DNA of 64,000 nucleotides, from contig JAIUPT010000008.1 in NCBI GenBank assembly GCA_022315425.1, positions 372,001-436,000 on the forward strand, in the 5' to 3' direction. The notes beneath the pieces are model-generated. The model was not told where the DNA came from. It saw only the letters and a list, made by a program, of their open reading frames with translations, and did no database searches. The DNA is from Pseudevernia furfuracea (taxonomy: Eukaryota > Ascomycota > Lecanoromycetes > Lecanorales > Parmeliaceae). The translations under genes and the position numbers were made by a program. Position 1 is the first letter of the stretch; every line of letters begins with the position of its first letter. This document shows positions 20,451 to 30,307 of this stretch, piece after piece.

Positions 20451-21598
20451 ATGACGCTTCAGCAAGGACGAGCTCGAACCAAAGGAAGTTCTAACTTCGA
20501 TTCCGACGCTCTCTTTGAAGCATGGAGCAAAGACGAAAGAAATTTGCCTGAAAACGATGACTTGAAGTCGTCCATCATCTCTACATTCAACTTGCCCCAT
20601 AATGACAGTTATGTCTACCACGCTACAGCCAGCGTAACCCTCTCGCAAGTACAAGAGGCCATCAACCATGGTAGCAAGGCTGGCTTACATGCATGGTATC
20701 TGGATGACGAAGGGAAGGCAGTGAGATATTCCCATCGATACTGCGAGTGCCTCAAAGGCTCGACGATCTGATTCATGGCTTGTCCTTTCCACCTTAGCTA
20801 CCACCTCCCCCTCCAGCAGATGTTGCGGCTTACATATCTATCTTCGCTCCCAACACCGCAACGTCGAAACTTTTGACCGACTTCGCAGCCAACGCAAAGA
20901 AAAGGTCAATACGCTCGAAAGTCGCTTTGCATCTTCAAACTCTACGGGTACTGCCCTCAAATATGACAATCCCGAAATCTAAAACCCATGTAAATCCGTA
21001 CTACGACTTCTGGTGCTGGTCATGTCGGAATCTGGAATGGGTAGGGCCCGAAGAGAGGACTGCGAGTGTCAAGACAAGTCACCACATCCTCCCGATCTTC
21101 ATGCATCATTTTGGATGCGTAGTACCTAGCTATGAGAGCATGGAAGTCATCAAACAATTAGCGGGTATGCGAACGGTGGTTGAGATTGGAAGTGGCAATG
21201 GCTACTGGGCCTACATGCTGCGGCGAATGAGCGTCTTTGTGCACGCCGTGGACAATCTGCAGAGTGAGTACCGGACACTCTGGATAGGCGATACGTTGAT
21301 TAAAGATGGGGAGGAATACCTGAAGGACGAGAAAGGTTGCAAAGACGCTGTGCTACTTCTAGTGTATCCGATTGTCAGCTCGGACTTCACCTCTCGAGTC
21401 CTCGATACGTACAAAGGAGATACGATATGTGTTGCAGGGACACAAAACCGGAATGGGTACACAGCATTCAAGGACAGGACCATTGATGAGTATATGAAAG
21501 TGGGGAAAGCGGACTACGAGAAGACCATACAAATCCCTCTTCCATCATTTCCTGGCAAGGACGAGGCACTCTACATATTTGAGCGCCGGAAACCCTAA
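20451..21598 (+). CDS. Methyltransferase-like orphan protein, 356 aa
   Basis: Exon 1 (20451-20720) ends at a GTGAGA donor; the 77-bp intron ends CTTAG and exon 2 (20798-21598) continues in phase 0 to TAA. The C-terminal half carries a Rossmann-type SAM-binding signature, VVEIGSGNGYWAYMLRR, followed by an acidic strand end (VHAVDN) at the expected distance and a DAVLLLVYP strand, typical of class I methyltransferases. The N-terminal 90 residues are polar and lead into a proline run. The substrate is unknown. Similar proteins of this layout occur in fungi as conserved hypotheticals, to my knowledge without an assigned function. Confidence 0.72.
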
Positions 21599-22329
21599 AG
21601 AAATCGATCTGTACAGCATGCCTTCCATGACAATATACTGGAGTCCATTTTGCAGCTCAAGCTTCCTATAATATCCATTTTCTGAAGAGTCAAGACGCTG
21701 TGAGAAACAATTGGTATCAAAAGACTCACAGCAGTATAAATTCGTTGACTACCTTATTGTTCTAGAATGCAATTGTTTCAGAATGTAAGCCAAATTGGAG
21801 TGAAAATCAGACTACAGCCCGAATGTGTAAGAAACCGCAATCCATTACATAAGCCCACGGAACCCATCCTGGAAGGAGTCAAAGATACACGAAGTGGCTG
21901 TAGATCAGCGTGAAGATGAATTTGTGGCCGAAAGGTAATCGCTTTGGGCCCTTCCCACCCTAAATCCCACGCAGACTGCTTGCAGAATTCTTCCGGATGC
22001 GAAATTGCCTTAGACTACGCATATTGCGGCGGCAATCACCGCCTTCCTGCTTTGCGAGAACAGATTGAGGCTTTCGGATAAGTCTATGTTCTGGAAGACC
22101 AAAGCACGAGAAGAATTCAAAGCACGAGAACGAAGTCACTCAATCCCGCGGCATCGGGTCAATCCCTCGGTTCACATGACTGTTAGACGCTGAAATATGG
22201 AGTTATTGGATTTTTTGACTACGGGTAGAGTATATCATTAGGCAGTCGAAGAAGCGTACAGCTAAACAGCCTAGTGCAATTCCGCCACATTACCATTCTC
22301 AACGTCCTGTCACATATTCCGTCACTAAT
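21599..22329. other. Intergenic
   Basis: No coding frame or RNA gene was recognised between the methyltransferase-like gene and the first copy of the zinc-finger-like family. Confidence 0.4.
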
Positions 22330-22943
22330 TCAAATTCTCCCTTCCGCATACAGAGCACGCAGATGGTGATAAGTTTCAGGCCAAGTAGACTGGTCATCCG
22401 CCCTCGGGCGCAGATGTGTCAGGAAATCCTGCGCCAAGATGACGGCAGCATGAGGACGTCCAACCAGACGATTCTGATAGGAGAGTATTGGATCAAGATG
22501 GTTCCACATGAGGGTCTCGTGTAGTGGTATCTGCGGATAAACGTGGTGGAGCAGGCGATTGCGGTACGGAGAATTCCAGATGTTGTACATCAAACGCCAG
22601 TGCGCTTGATCCTCACACAAGCGCGCCTCATCAAACGCAAGTAGCCTTCCATGGTTGACATGTCGCTAGATCCGTGCTGATTTTTCTCGTGAGCTAAGAG
22701 ATTTTTGAGGCTGCGATCGTTGTGGTAGGTGCAGTAGACACAGTCTGTTTGGCGGTCGATGGCTAGGAGGATGCCGTGGTCGTTGTAGCTGGGGGATTCG
22801 GGTTCGTCGTCATACCAGTGGCGACCTCGACGTCTGATGCTAATATTGTCGAACACCTTGATGCAGCCTCTTGCGGGACAGGGGATGTAGCCTTCATAGT
22901 TATACCAGTGGTCTGGCCAACCGTCGATTGCTCGTTTTTGCAT
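22330..22943 (-). pseudogene. Zinc-finger-like family copy A, frameshifted
   Basis: ATG 22943 opens a frame with the family start (DGWPDHWYNYEGYIPC), a C-x4-C pair, a C-x2-C pair and the LLAHEKNQHGSSDMS block. The frame then stops soon after. The rest of the protein continues in another frame from LLAFDEARL to a family-like C-terminus ending YAEGRI at 22330. Compared with the intact copies at 26539-27219 and 28021-28677, about 25 codons between the finger block and the AFDRM-like block are missing. The two frames abut without room for an intron, so a deletion that shifts the frame is the simplest reading. Confidence 0.65.
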
Positions 22944-23763
22944 TTCGGAATTCGATTCGAGCCAGGAAGGACTTGGAAATGAAGTCTGGAGAAGAGAAAG
23001 AGAAAGAGAAAGAGCCCTGTTCGAAGCAATTGCAGCCTTAGAGATAAATGTCAGTGAAGTTACTGTAAATGCCAAGAAGCTTTTGAGTGGCGAGGAAGGG
23101 AAAACAAGACGAAGTAGAAGAAAGAATTTAAAGGAATCTGGGAATGCATCGAGTGGTCCCACTTCTTCCTTGTTTCGTATACCCCGGAAGTGAGTATTAA
23201 GCCTGGTCGATGGTCATTTGACCTCCTTTTCCGAAATCTGTCAAGCGATAACATTGAGTGGCCTTGTCGGGTCTGCACATGACGGCCGGAGAGTAAAGGC
23301 ACTAAGACTATCAACCGCTCGCCAATTAGGGCACTTTGACCAATCAACATAAAACTTCCCAGTCCCGTCGGGACGGGGCAATATGCTGACTTACATGCTG
23401 TTGTTTACTTTAACACTTATTACTTATCACGTATCACTTGTGCTCATTGGTTAATCTTGATCTGCAAGTACTCAGGTGAGGCTTGATTAACTCCACTGCA
23501 TCGAAGTAGTCAGCCGAAGACATAATTGGCCTTGGATCATATGCAGCTGAAAGTGCAAGTGAATGGTCGTGAGATTTGTCCATTTCACCGCCAGGATTTC
23601 AACGGTGGCATTACTGTACCAGATATTCTCATGTTTAAAGAGTCTTGTCTAGCAATCTACCAGACTTGTTCATTCGAAGCTCTCACCACTTGCGACCACC
23701 CGGGCTCACTACCAACATTTCCGGCGAACCCTTTCGACACCAATGCGCTGTCATCCAGCACCG
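22944..23763. other. Intergenic within the family cluster
   Basis: Contains a (gagaaa)n-like purine run near 22988-23012 and otherwise no recognised feature. Confidence 0.35.
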
Positions 23764-24002
23764 ATGCCTCCGGTCAAAGCCAACCCCTGGCCAGAGCACT
23801 GGCATAACGGCCAGGACAGTGCAACATACCCGCCCGATCCTCGAATCCGTCCTCAAATCCGACCATGAAAGCTTGAGCGGAAGCTACGTCCCAAACACTG
23901 TACCGCCACGACGATTTCTGCGGGCAGCTCGTCCGAATACCAACGACCCGGGGGGGGGATTATGAGTGGCAGCTCATCTGGAATGATTTGCGGGCTGACT
24001 AA
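23764..24002 (+). pseudogene. Zinc-finger-like family copy B, inverted and internally deleted
   Basis: On the plus strand, opposite to the other copies, ATG 23764 starts the family N-terminus (NPWPEHWHNGQD). It passes directly into the C-terminal part in another frame: RPILESVLKSDHESLSG, VPPRRFLRAARPNTNDP, then in a third frame EWQLIWNDLRAD and a TAA at 24000. These align with LQDILSSDHQRLDG, VPPERFLWLLRPDDNDP and WSRVWTRLRQMY of the intact copy at 28021-28677. The whole zinc-finger-like core is absent, and a run of G residues near 23951 marks one frame change. It is a relic. Confidence 0.65.
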
Positions 24003-25218
24003 CTATGATGGTATCATATGAGGGAAGCAAGCGATTGGACATCCCGGGCTTTCACTGCATGGATATCACGGATGAAGAAGGCAAGGCATGAGACAGGGCA
24101 TGAGAGCGAAAGTTAGGGAAACCCTTGGCATAGGCCATATTATCCTTATCCCGTAATGATGGCGAGCCCACCAGTGTCCTTGAACCTATGAAAAAGTCAA
24201 AATTCGCACACAATCCTCTCCAGGACCGAACCGGCTCCGTTTCCGACCATCTGCCGGTGACACACTAGGGTAGAGGTGTTGCCGCTGGTGGATCACATGC
24301 AGATTTAATTGGGTCGATGCATCGAAGAGTATCCCATGACTCTCTGCTCGGCAAGGATTTGGGGGGGGAAGGGGGGACGTTTGAGATTATAGAAGGAAAG
24401 GTGATTAGAGTCTGCGGATGGAGCTGCTGAGCTTTTACCCGAAAAGCTCCCGTCGTGAAGGATCAAAGGGCCGTGTGCGTCTGCTAACATCATTACCCCT
24501 TGAGGTGTGAATAAGAACAAATCTTTTCACTCCAAGGACATCGATGATTTTTTTTTCAAGCTGGAGATCAGAAAGCATTTCCTTCTCCAAAAAAAAAAAA
24601 ACTTGCTTAAAGAAAGGGAGGGGTACGGTGTTTGTGGGTTTCGAGCTCCCTGTTGAGATCAGAAGCGGGGGAGGCCGGGCTGTTGTCTTTTGGCTCAACA
24701 GGAACGGGCCATCTCTTCATACAAAGTAAGACTGTAAAGCGACGGTGACAGAAGTGAGGGGGGGTTTGATGAATTTGATGCTGTTATGTAGAGAGTCTCT
24801 ACGTGCACACAGCCTCTCCGTAAGCACGGTACCATCGAAGCCACACCAGACTCCACGCCAAGCAGCATTCCTCGCTGCGAGTACGGCCTCTAACATCAGC
24901 AACCGTGACTGTCAAATCATGTACACACTCCGCCATCAGACCTTCTGGAGCCTACTTTAGAGCGTGCGATCGTAGAGCGTACGGGGTAGGAGTGGGAAAG
25001 CGTAAGGAGCGTAGAGTCGTAAGATATTGCAGGAGTGTAGGAGTGCGGGAACGTAAGAGCGTAAGGACCGTAAGTTGGTGGGTGTGCAGAAACGATAGGG
25101 CTCACGCATGATTCTATGATGGATGGAGGAACCGTAGAAGAGAAAGCTGTGTGGAAGGGGAAGTCGTAGAGCTCTAAAAGAGCGGAGCACCGTACTCTAT
25201 CCGCTGGATCCGTTTCCC
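24003..25218. other. Intergenic with homopolymer runs and CGTA-rich repeats
   Basis: Contains runs of G near 24360-24376, an A-run near 24588 and a repeat-like CGTA cluster listed separately. No gene is supported. Confidence 0.35.
24961..25078 (+). repeat. Degenerate CGTA-rich short repeats
   Basis: Eight occurrences of CGTA, mostly as GCGTAAG, GCGTAGAG or CCGTAAG, fall within about 110 bp. The spacing is irregular, so it is a degenerate array rather than a clean tandem repeat. Confidence 0.5.
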
Positions 25219-25913
25219 TCACTTCGTCAAATTCTTCCTTGAAGCATACATGAGCCGAAGCTGCGTCCAGAGCATCATCCTCCACGGGTCATCTGGTGGC
25301 GCGTCGACCCTGGGCTCCATGTCCGAGAAGAAACACACTGCATGGTAGCGGCTCCCAGTACATGCCATGCCAACCGGACGGGTCGTAGGGCCAAGGGTGC
25401 GAGGGTTTTCTTGGGGTTTTCACCCGTCCGATTCGTGGGATCAGGGAAAACCTCCCCGCTGAAAGATCCGCGTGAGCGAGTCGCCCGTAGAGTTGGAGCC
25501 TGTCCACCATGCGATCATAGATGGCCATTTCGACATCGTGCAGGCCGGAGATGTGGACGCGTCCTTCTCTGACGAGCGCAACGTAACGATTCGACATGCG
25601 ACATGCTGGTGGCACCGTTTTATGGGTCGTCACTTCGTTGGTGGAACAACTGCCCTTATCGCCCATGCATTGAATGGGCCGCGCAAAAGGTGCAACCATC
25701 GTGGACACACCGGCGTTTGGCGCACCATCTGGATCAGGACTCGGTGTTCACCACCCGGTTGTTGTCGGCAGTGTGCTCTAGCAATTCCGTCACCTGCTCA
25801 GGTGGAGCCTCACAATGTGTGGCGAGTTCGCGTCCCAAAACAACCACGCACCGAATGCCCTCGCCGGGGCTATGCCAATGAGCTGGCCAGTCATGTTTGA
25901 TAGTTCGAGGCAT
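25219..25913 (-). pseudogene. Zinc-finger-like family copy C, multiply broken
   Basis: ATG 25913 starts with the family N-terminus (HDWPAHWHSPGEGIRC). The frame is then lost. A recognisable middle part, SNRYVALVREGRV and AIYDRMVDRLQLYG, lies in the frame covering 25289-25708. The C-terminus (WRMMLWTQLRLMYA) lies in a third frame that stops at 25219. In-frame TGA and TAA codons interrupt the finger region. At least two frameshifts plus nonsense codons separate it from the intact copies, so it is a clear pseudogene. Confidence 0.7.
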
Positions 25914-26538
25914 CGTGAAGGAGGGTAACAGCTTTCGTGCTAGAAAAGGAGGAATACAATTGTCTTCGGTTGGCTTGCTGTTGTTTGTTTGCTTTGCCGG
26001 TCTCTGGGGTGAGGTTTGGATTTGCAAGGAAAAAACAGTAGAGACGAGCGAGAAGTAGTGGGACAACCTTGCATGGCCCTCTGCAAGTTCCGTCCTCCTC
26101 AAAGCTACTATGGAAGCTGAAATGGTCATAGGATACCTCCGATGCATATTTTTGATGACTTGCATATATTCACTAGTGGCAGCACTTCCTAGTGGTTACC
26201 GAAAATAGAGGAAACGAGTGGGTTCGGTTATGGAGGATTGCGGTTTCAGCTTGAAATTGATTGGTTTCGTTAAGGTAATCTCGCATGCTCTTCACAGTGA
26301 GGCCACATCATAGCATGAACAATACCAAAACTTTCTACAGAGCTTTCAGGCATTGGCATGCCTCCCATCCTTGATACCCCACATTGCCAGACTTTATTTG
26401 TGCCCAAGCGTCTGCTCCATAGAACAAACCCTTGGCTATCAAAGACGTATCTAGGTCACCCTCCGCTGATGACAGGTCGACGTAGCCCGAGCGAATGATC
26501 AAGCGGGACTCGTCACCAGTGTCCAAGCGCTTGCTCCA
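25914..26538. other. Intergenic within the family cluster
   Basis: The left part is the former promoter of copy C and the right part the 3' flank of the intact copy D. Nothing else was recognised. Confidence 0.35.
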
Positions 26539-27219
26539 TCATATGCGCCCATTGGCATACTCCTCCCGCAGGTGCGTCCAGATCATGTTCCAATGGGGAT
26601 CCGGTGGGTCCAAGGGATGAGGGCGAGAGCGCCAGAGGAAATGTTCTGCTCGAATTGGCCACCAAAAGGGGGGGTGCTCGCCTGGTTGTGCTAGATGGTC
26701 GTCGGTGAGAATTTTCCCCATGGTTTGACGAGTTCTTTCGTTGGGAGGATAGAAGCCGCTCTTTTCGAAGAGCAAATCGACTGTTGCACCCGGTAGAGCC
26801 AAAACCTTGTCCAGCATTCGATCAAAAGCGAGTTCCTCGCAATCTGGTTGAGGTCGCCTGGGATGACCACCGCAGATACGGCCTTCTCTGGCGAGCCTGA
26901 CGAAGGAGCATATGTCAGACATATCTGTGCTGCCGTGCACAGATTTTTCATGAGCAAACAAGTTTTTGAGCCTTTGGTCTTGTGCACCCCCGAACGCGCG
27001 TACGGCGCAATTGTCAATGGCACAGCATGATTGGCAAAGGATCTTTTTCAAAATCTTATGTTCAGTACACTGTGTGCGTATGCAATGATCATGCATCTCA
27101 GTCCACTGAGCCCCAAAATGTTCTGAACAGGTGATAAATCCGCATTGTGGAACTATGCAGTGGATGCGACGTTGATCGTGGTACCAGTGGTCTGGATAAA
27201 AAATTACAGGTGGAGGCAT
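26539..27219 (-). CDS. Zinc-finger-like family copy D, intact, 226 aa
   Basis: A complete intronless frame from ATG 27219. I do not recognise a named family. In order it shows the start block FYPDHWYHDQRRIHC, a C-x4-C pair followed by a paired His/Cys (EMHDHC) about 20 residues on, a Cys-rich patch (CQSCCAIDNC), the block LFAHEKSVHGSTDMS whose H-x4-H could complete a C2H2-type finger, LAREGRI, AFDRMLDK, FWWPIRAEHFLW and a C-terminal block DPPDPHWNMIWTHLREEYANG. The same blocks in the same order occur in the copy at 28021-28677. It may bind zinc and nucleic acid, but that is inference. It is one of two intact members in a cluster that also holds four broken ones. Confidence 0.7.
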   Translation of the reverse strand: MPPPVIFYPDHWYHDQRRIHCIVPQCGFITCSEHFGAQWTEMHDHCIRTQCTEHKILKKILCQSCCAIDNCAVRAFGGAQDQRLKNLFAHEKSVHGSTDMSDICSFVRLAREGRICGGHPRRPQPDCEELAFDRMLDKVLALPGATVDLLFEKSGFYPPNERTRQTMGKILTDDHLAQPGEHPPFWWPIRAEHFLWRSRPHPLDPPDPHWNMIWTHLREEYANGRI

Positions 27220-28020
27220 CGGTGGAGAGGATTGGTGTATATATGATAGAACGAAGCTTTTGTTGCGAGAAAGGTGATGAAAAGTTTTGCGGGTTGCTGT
27301 CCTTATTCTTGAAATTCCTAAGACAGCGGTGGGATTATGCAAGGACGAAGAAGCTGAGGACGGTCCATGAAGAAATACCGAAGCTCGAGAGAAACGAAAT
27401 CTAATATCACATCATCCATAGCTGCACACTCTGGTATGAGAGTCTTCGGAAACACATGAGGCCTCCAATTCGATCACGGCTAGTGGCAACCAGGGCAAGT
27501 GTTAATTTCCATTAGCCTCTTCAACACCGCCATTAAGTAGCTGCCTGATCTATTCCGAGGTCTCTTTCCCAATTCTCGCAAATCGTCATGCATGGGCCAT
27601 AGACCTGGCGCCCGCAGCTCCTTCTCGCTTAGGCTAATATATTTAGTGGGTGTGTTAATAGGATGTACCCGGCCGAGAGATGCCATGAGGCGTTGCTACC
27701 GTAAGCGAACGCTGGCAGCGTCCGGCGCAGACATGGAATGGACGCATCTCGACTTTCATGACTATGTGCACTGCAGCATTAGCTTGCATGCGATTCATGC
27801 CTAGCTAAGCTTCTGACTGGCTGATCCCACGAAGTCAGAGTGGAGCTGGTTTGGTAGCAATGGGTCCGAGAGGCAATGTTTATTGGTCTAAGCACACGGA
27901 CGGTTTGCAGCCGTAAGACGACATGATGAGATAACCGATGCCAAAGTTTCTACAGACCGCTAAAGGGCTTAACACTTTCCAGAACCCCACAGACAAATAA
28001 GCAACCAATCGCTTGCTTGG
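27220..28020. other. Intergenic between the two intact family copies
   Basis: No supported gene. The left part should carry the promoter of copy D. Confidence 0.4.
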
Positions 28021-28677
28021 TTACAAATATCCATTACTATACATCTGCCGCAAGCGCGTCCAGACTCGGCTCCACTGATGGTCTGCTGGGTCGTTATCAT
28101 CAGGGCGAAGTAGCCAAAGGAAGCGTTCTGGGGGCACTGGCCACCAGACAGGGGATAGATCTCCGTCTAGCCGCTGATGGTCGGAGGAGAGGATGTCTTG
28201 AAGATTTGAAAGGGAGTGTGGAAGTCCTTTCCTTTGGCAGAGCAGTTGTGTGACTGGTTGCTCAAATCCCTGAAGCTTCTCAACCATCCGATCGAAAGCG
28301 ATCTTCTGAGAATCTTGTCCAAGCTGCCGATTGATACGTCCTTTTCTGGCGAGAACAACATATCCGCAAATGCGGGACATAGAATCGCTACCGTGAACGA
28401 CCTTTTCGTGATCAAACAGAGCCCTAATCATCTTGGAGCTCGTGTGCCCCTGACCGACCCGATGGGAACATATGGCACAGCTTCGTTGCCTGAGCATGTT
28501 CGAAAGGATCGCATGCTCAAGACCTGGTGTGGTTGCGCAGTGGGTTTTCATATCTTCGAATTGCTTAATCAGTCCGTTCGGTTCGGTAGTAAATCCGCAG
28601 TCATCGACCAGACATTTGATACTGTTCTTACTACAGTACCAGTGATCTGGCCAAGGGATTTTTGTGTGGGAAAGCAT
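28021..28677 (-). CDS. Zinc-finger-like family copy E, intact, 218 aa
   Basis: An intronless frame from ATG 28677. Its blocks parallel those of the copy at 26539-27219: WPDHWYCSKNSIKC, CLVDDCGF with a later MKTHC, EHAILSNMLRQRSC, a C-x2-C pair (CAIC), LFDHEKVVHGSDSMSRIC, LARKGRI, AFDRMVEKLQGF, WWPVPPERFLWLLRP and DPADHQWSRVWTRLRQMYSNG. Identity outside the blocks is low, so the duplication is not recent. The Cys/His spacing suggests two zinc sites: C-x4-C with a distant HC, and C-x2-C with H-x4-H. No signal peptide or membrane helix. The function is unknown. Confidence 0.7.
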   Translation of the reverse strand: MLSHTKIPWPDHWYCSKNSIKCLVDDCGFTTEPNGLIKQFEDMKTHCATTPGLEHAILSNMLRQRSCAICSHRVGQGHTSSKMIRALFDHEKVVHGSDSMSRICGYVVLARKGRINRQLGQDSQKIAFDRMVEKLQGFEQPVTQLLCQRKGLPHSLSNLQDILSSDHQRLDGDLSPVWWPVPPERFLWLLRPDDNDPADHQWSRVWTRLRQMYSNGYL

Positions 28678-29830
28678 TAGCAACGACGAGGTTGAGGACG
28701 ACGTCGAGACAGTGCTCTATTGGAAAAGCAAGTAATGAGAGATGATGCAGTTGGCCCAGTGATTCTCACTTTTAAGAGAAGCGTTGAGTCGGAGAGGTTT
28801 TGATTTGTGGTCACATCACAGGGAGAGAACTTGTTTTGTGGTTTCTGTATCTCACGAGACTGCGCAGCCTGTCGGACCAGCCACCTCAAACATGGGGATT
28901 ATCTGGTAGTGAGGTAAGAGGTTCAAAGTTCATTGGTCGAAGAGTGCTGGGACTTCGTATTTGATCCGTCACTAGCTTCGGACTATGCCCATTCCTAAAT
29001 GTCTCCGCATCACGGTCCGAGCCTTGGAGATCAACGCTCCATTTCCCATCAGGTGCTCTGTAGTGATTGTAGCTGCGATATTCATCCAAGTGGAAGATAA
29101 CATTACGTATGGCAGTATTTGATTCGCTTTAGGTAGTTATCAACAGCCCGCAATGCTTCGTCCGGGAGTCTTTTGCTATGTTGCTTTCGCGGGTTGCTCG
29201 AGGAGGCAGCTTCCCTGTGAGAGGCCGACTTTCTTCCAAGTCTTGTTCGGCTTCCTGCATGCAGCTTGGACTAGGGCCCTTTGGCACCAGTAAGCTCCGA
29301 CTGATCACCGCTCCCTAAGCCTGCAATGTTTGAGGAGTAACTCCGGAGACTATGCCAGTGTCGGCAGGCCGCTAATGAACTGCGGCCGTAACCACAATGT
29401 CCGTAAGGCGCTAGGATCAGGAAGCAAGACGGTGGCAACGGGACGGGCTGATTGGTGATAAATTTCCCCGCACATGTGATCGTGCTCGAGATGCAAAGCA
29501 AGTGCACGGCTAGGAGTCTCAAAGGCTGAGAAGTGAATAACACTTTGGCTAAGACTGCAGCAGGAAAGAAATTCCAAGCAAGGCAGGATGCTGCCTGACG
29601 GCACAGTAGCGACGGGACGACACCACGAATCGACGAATACTAGTGCGCTTGATGCAAATGACGGCTCAAGATACTGGCTTCTTTTCCGTTGAGATTTTGG
29701 GCCTGTCGCTAAGATCGTGAGGTGTTCTACGACCTCAACGTATCGTGCGTGCGATCAGAGACGCCACTTTCTTGATTCTCCGATTACCCAATCGCTGGCT
29801 CCATCATAATTGCCTTTCGGCAAAGTCATT
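28678..29830. other. Intergenic within the family cluster
   Basis: Short frames only. A minus-strand frame near 29460-29480 reads LEHDHMCGE, which faintly recalls the HEK-VHGS block, but the match is too weak to call. Confidence 0.3.
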
Positions 29831-30307
29831 TCACAAGTAGACCCATGTCCGCCTCCATGCAGCATTCGATGGATGGGTAGGCAGAGGATCAAGATAGTCG
29901 CGGAAATCGTCGGCATGGATTGCCGTCCAATAAAGAGTGTCAGAGCCTTCAAAGCGAAATGCAGGGAGTGAAGAAACATGTACCAATTGTTTCAAGCTAA
30001 GCTGCTTGGCCGAAATAAGGCTATCGTGTTGAAACAATTGGTCGAGCACCACGGCTCCGTCCATCCCCGAAAGATACGTAGCCATTCGAGCCGAGCAGAG
30101 ATCGTTTCCTTTGGAAGGCAGGCAAGTCACCTTACAACGAGGTTGGGGAACAAACACAGAAGGTCGTCCAATGCTAGACTTGTCCTTACTGCGATAGCCT
30201 CCATCTCGTGAGCAATGAAAACTTTCTAAGCGTTGCGAATAGCTTGAAAAATGTGGCAAAAAGCACACCGCTCTTGTGGCAGCATTGAAGCGAGGACTTA
30301 TGAGCAT
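29831..30307 (-). pseudogene. Zinc-finger-like family copy F, diverged C-terminal half
   Basis: An open frame of 158 codons from ATG 30307 aligns with the C-terminal half of the family: CSARMATYLSGMDGAVVLD with AFDRMVEKLQGF, LYWTAIHADDFRDYLDPLP with the WWP-FLW-RP block, and a last AWRRTWVYL with the WxxxWT-L block. The start block and the finger region were not found upstream. It is probably a truncated and diverged relic, although a shortened functional protein cannot be excluded. Confidence 0.45.
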
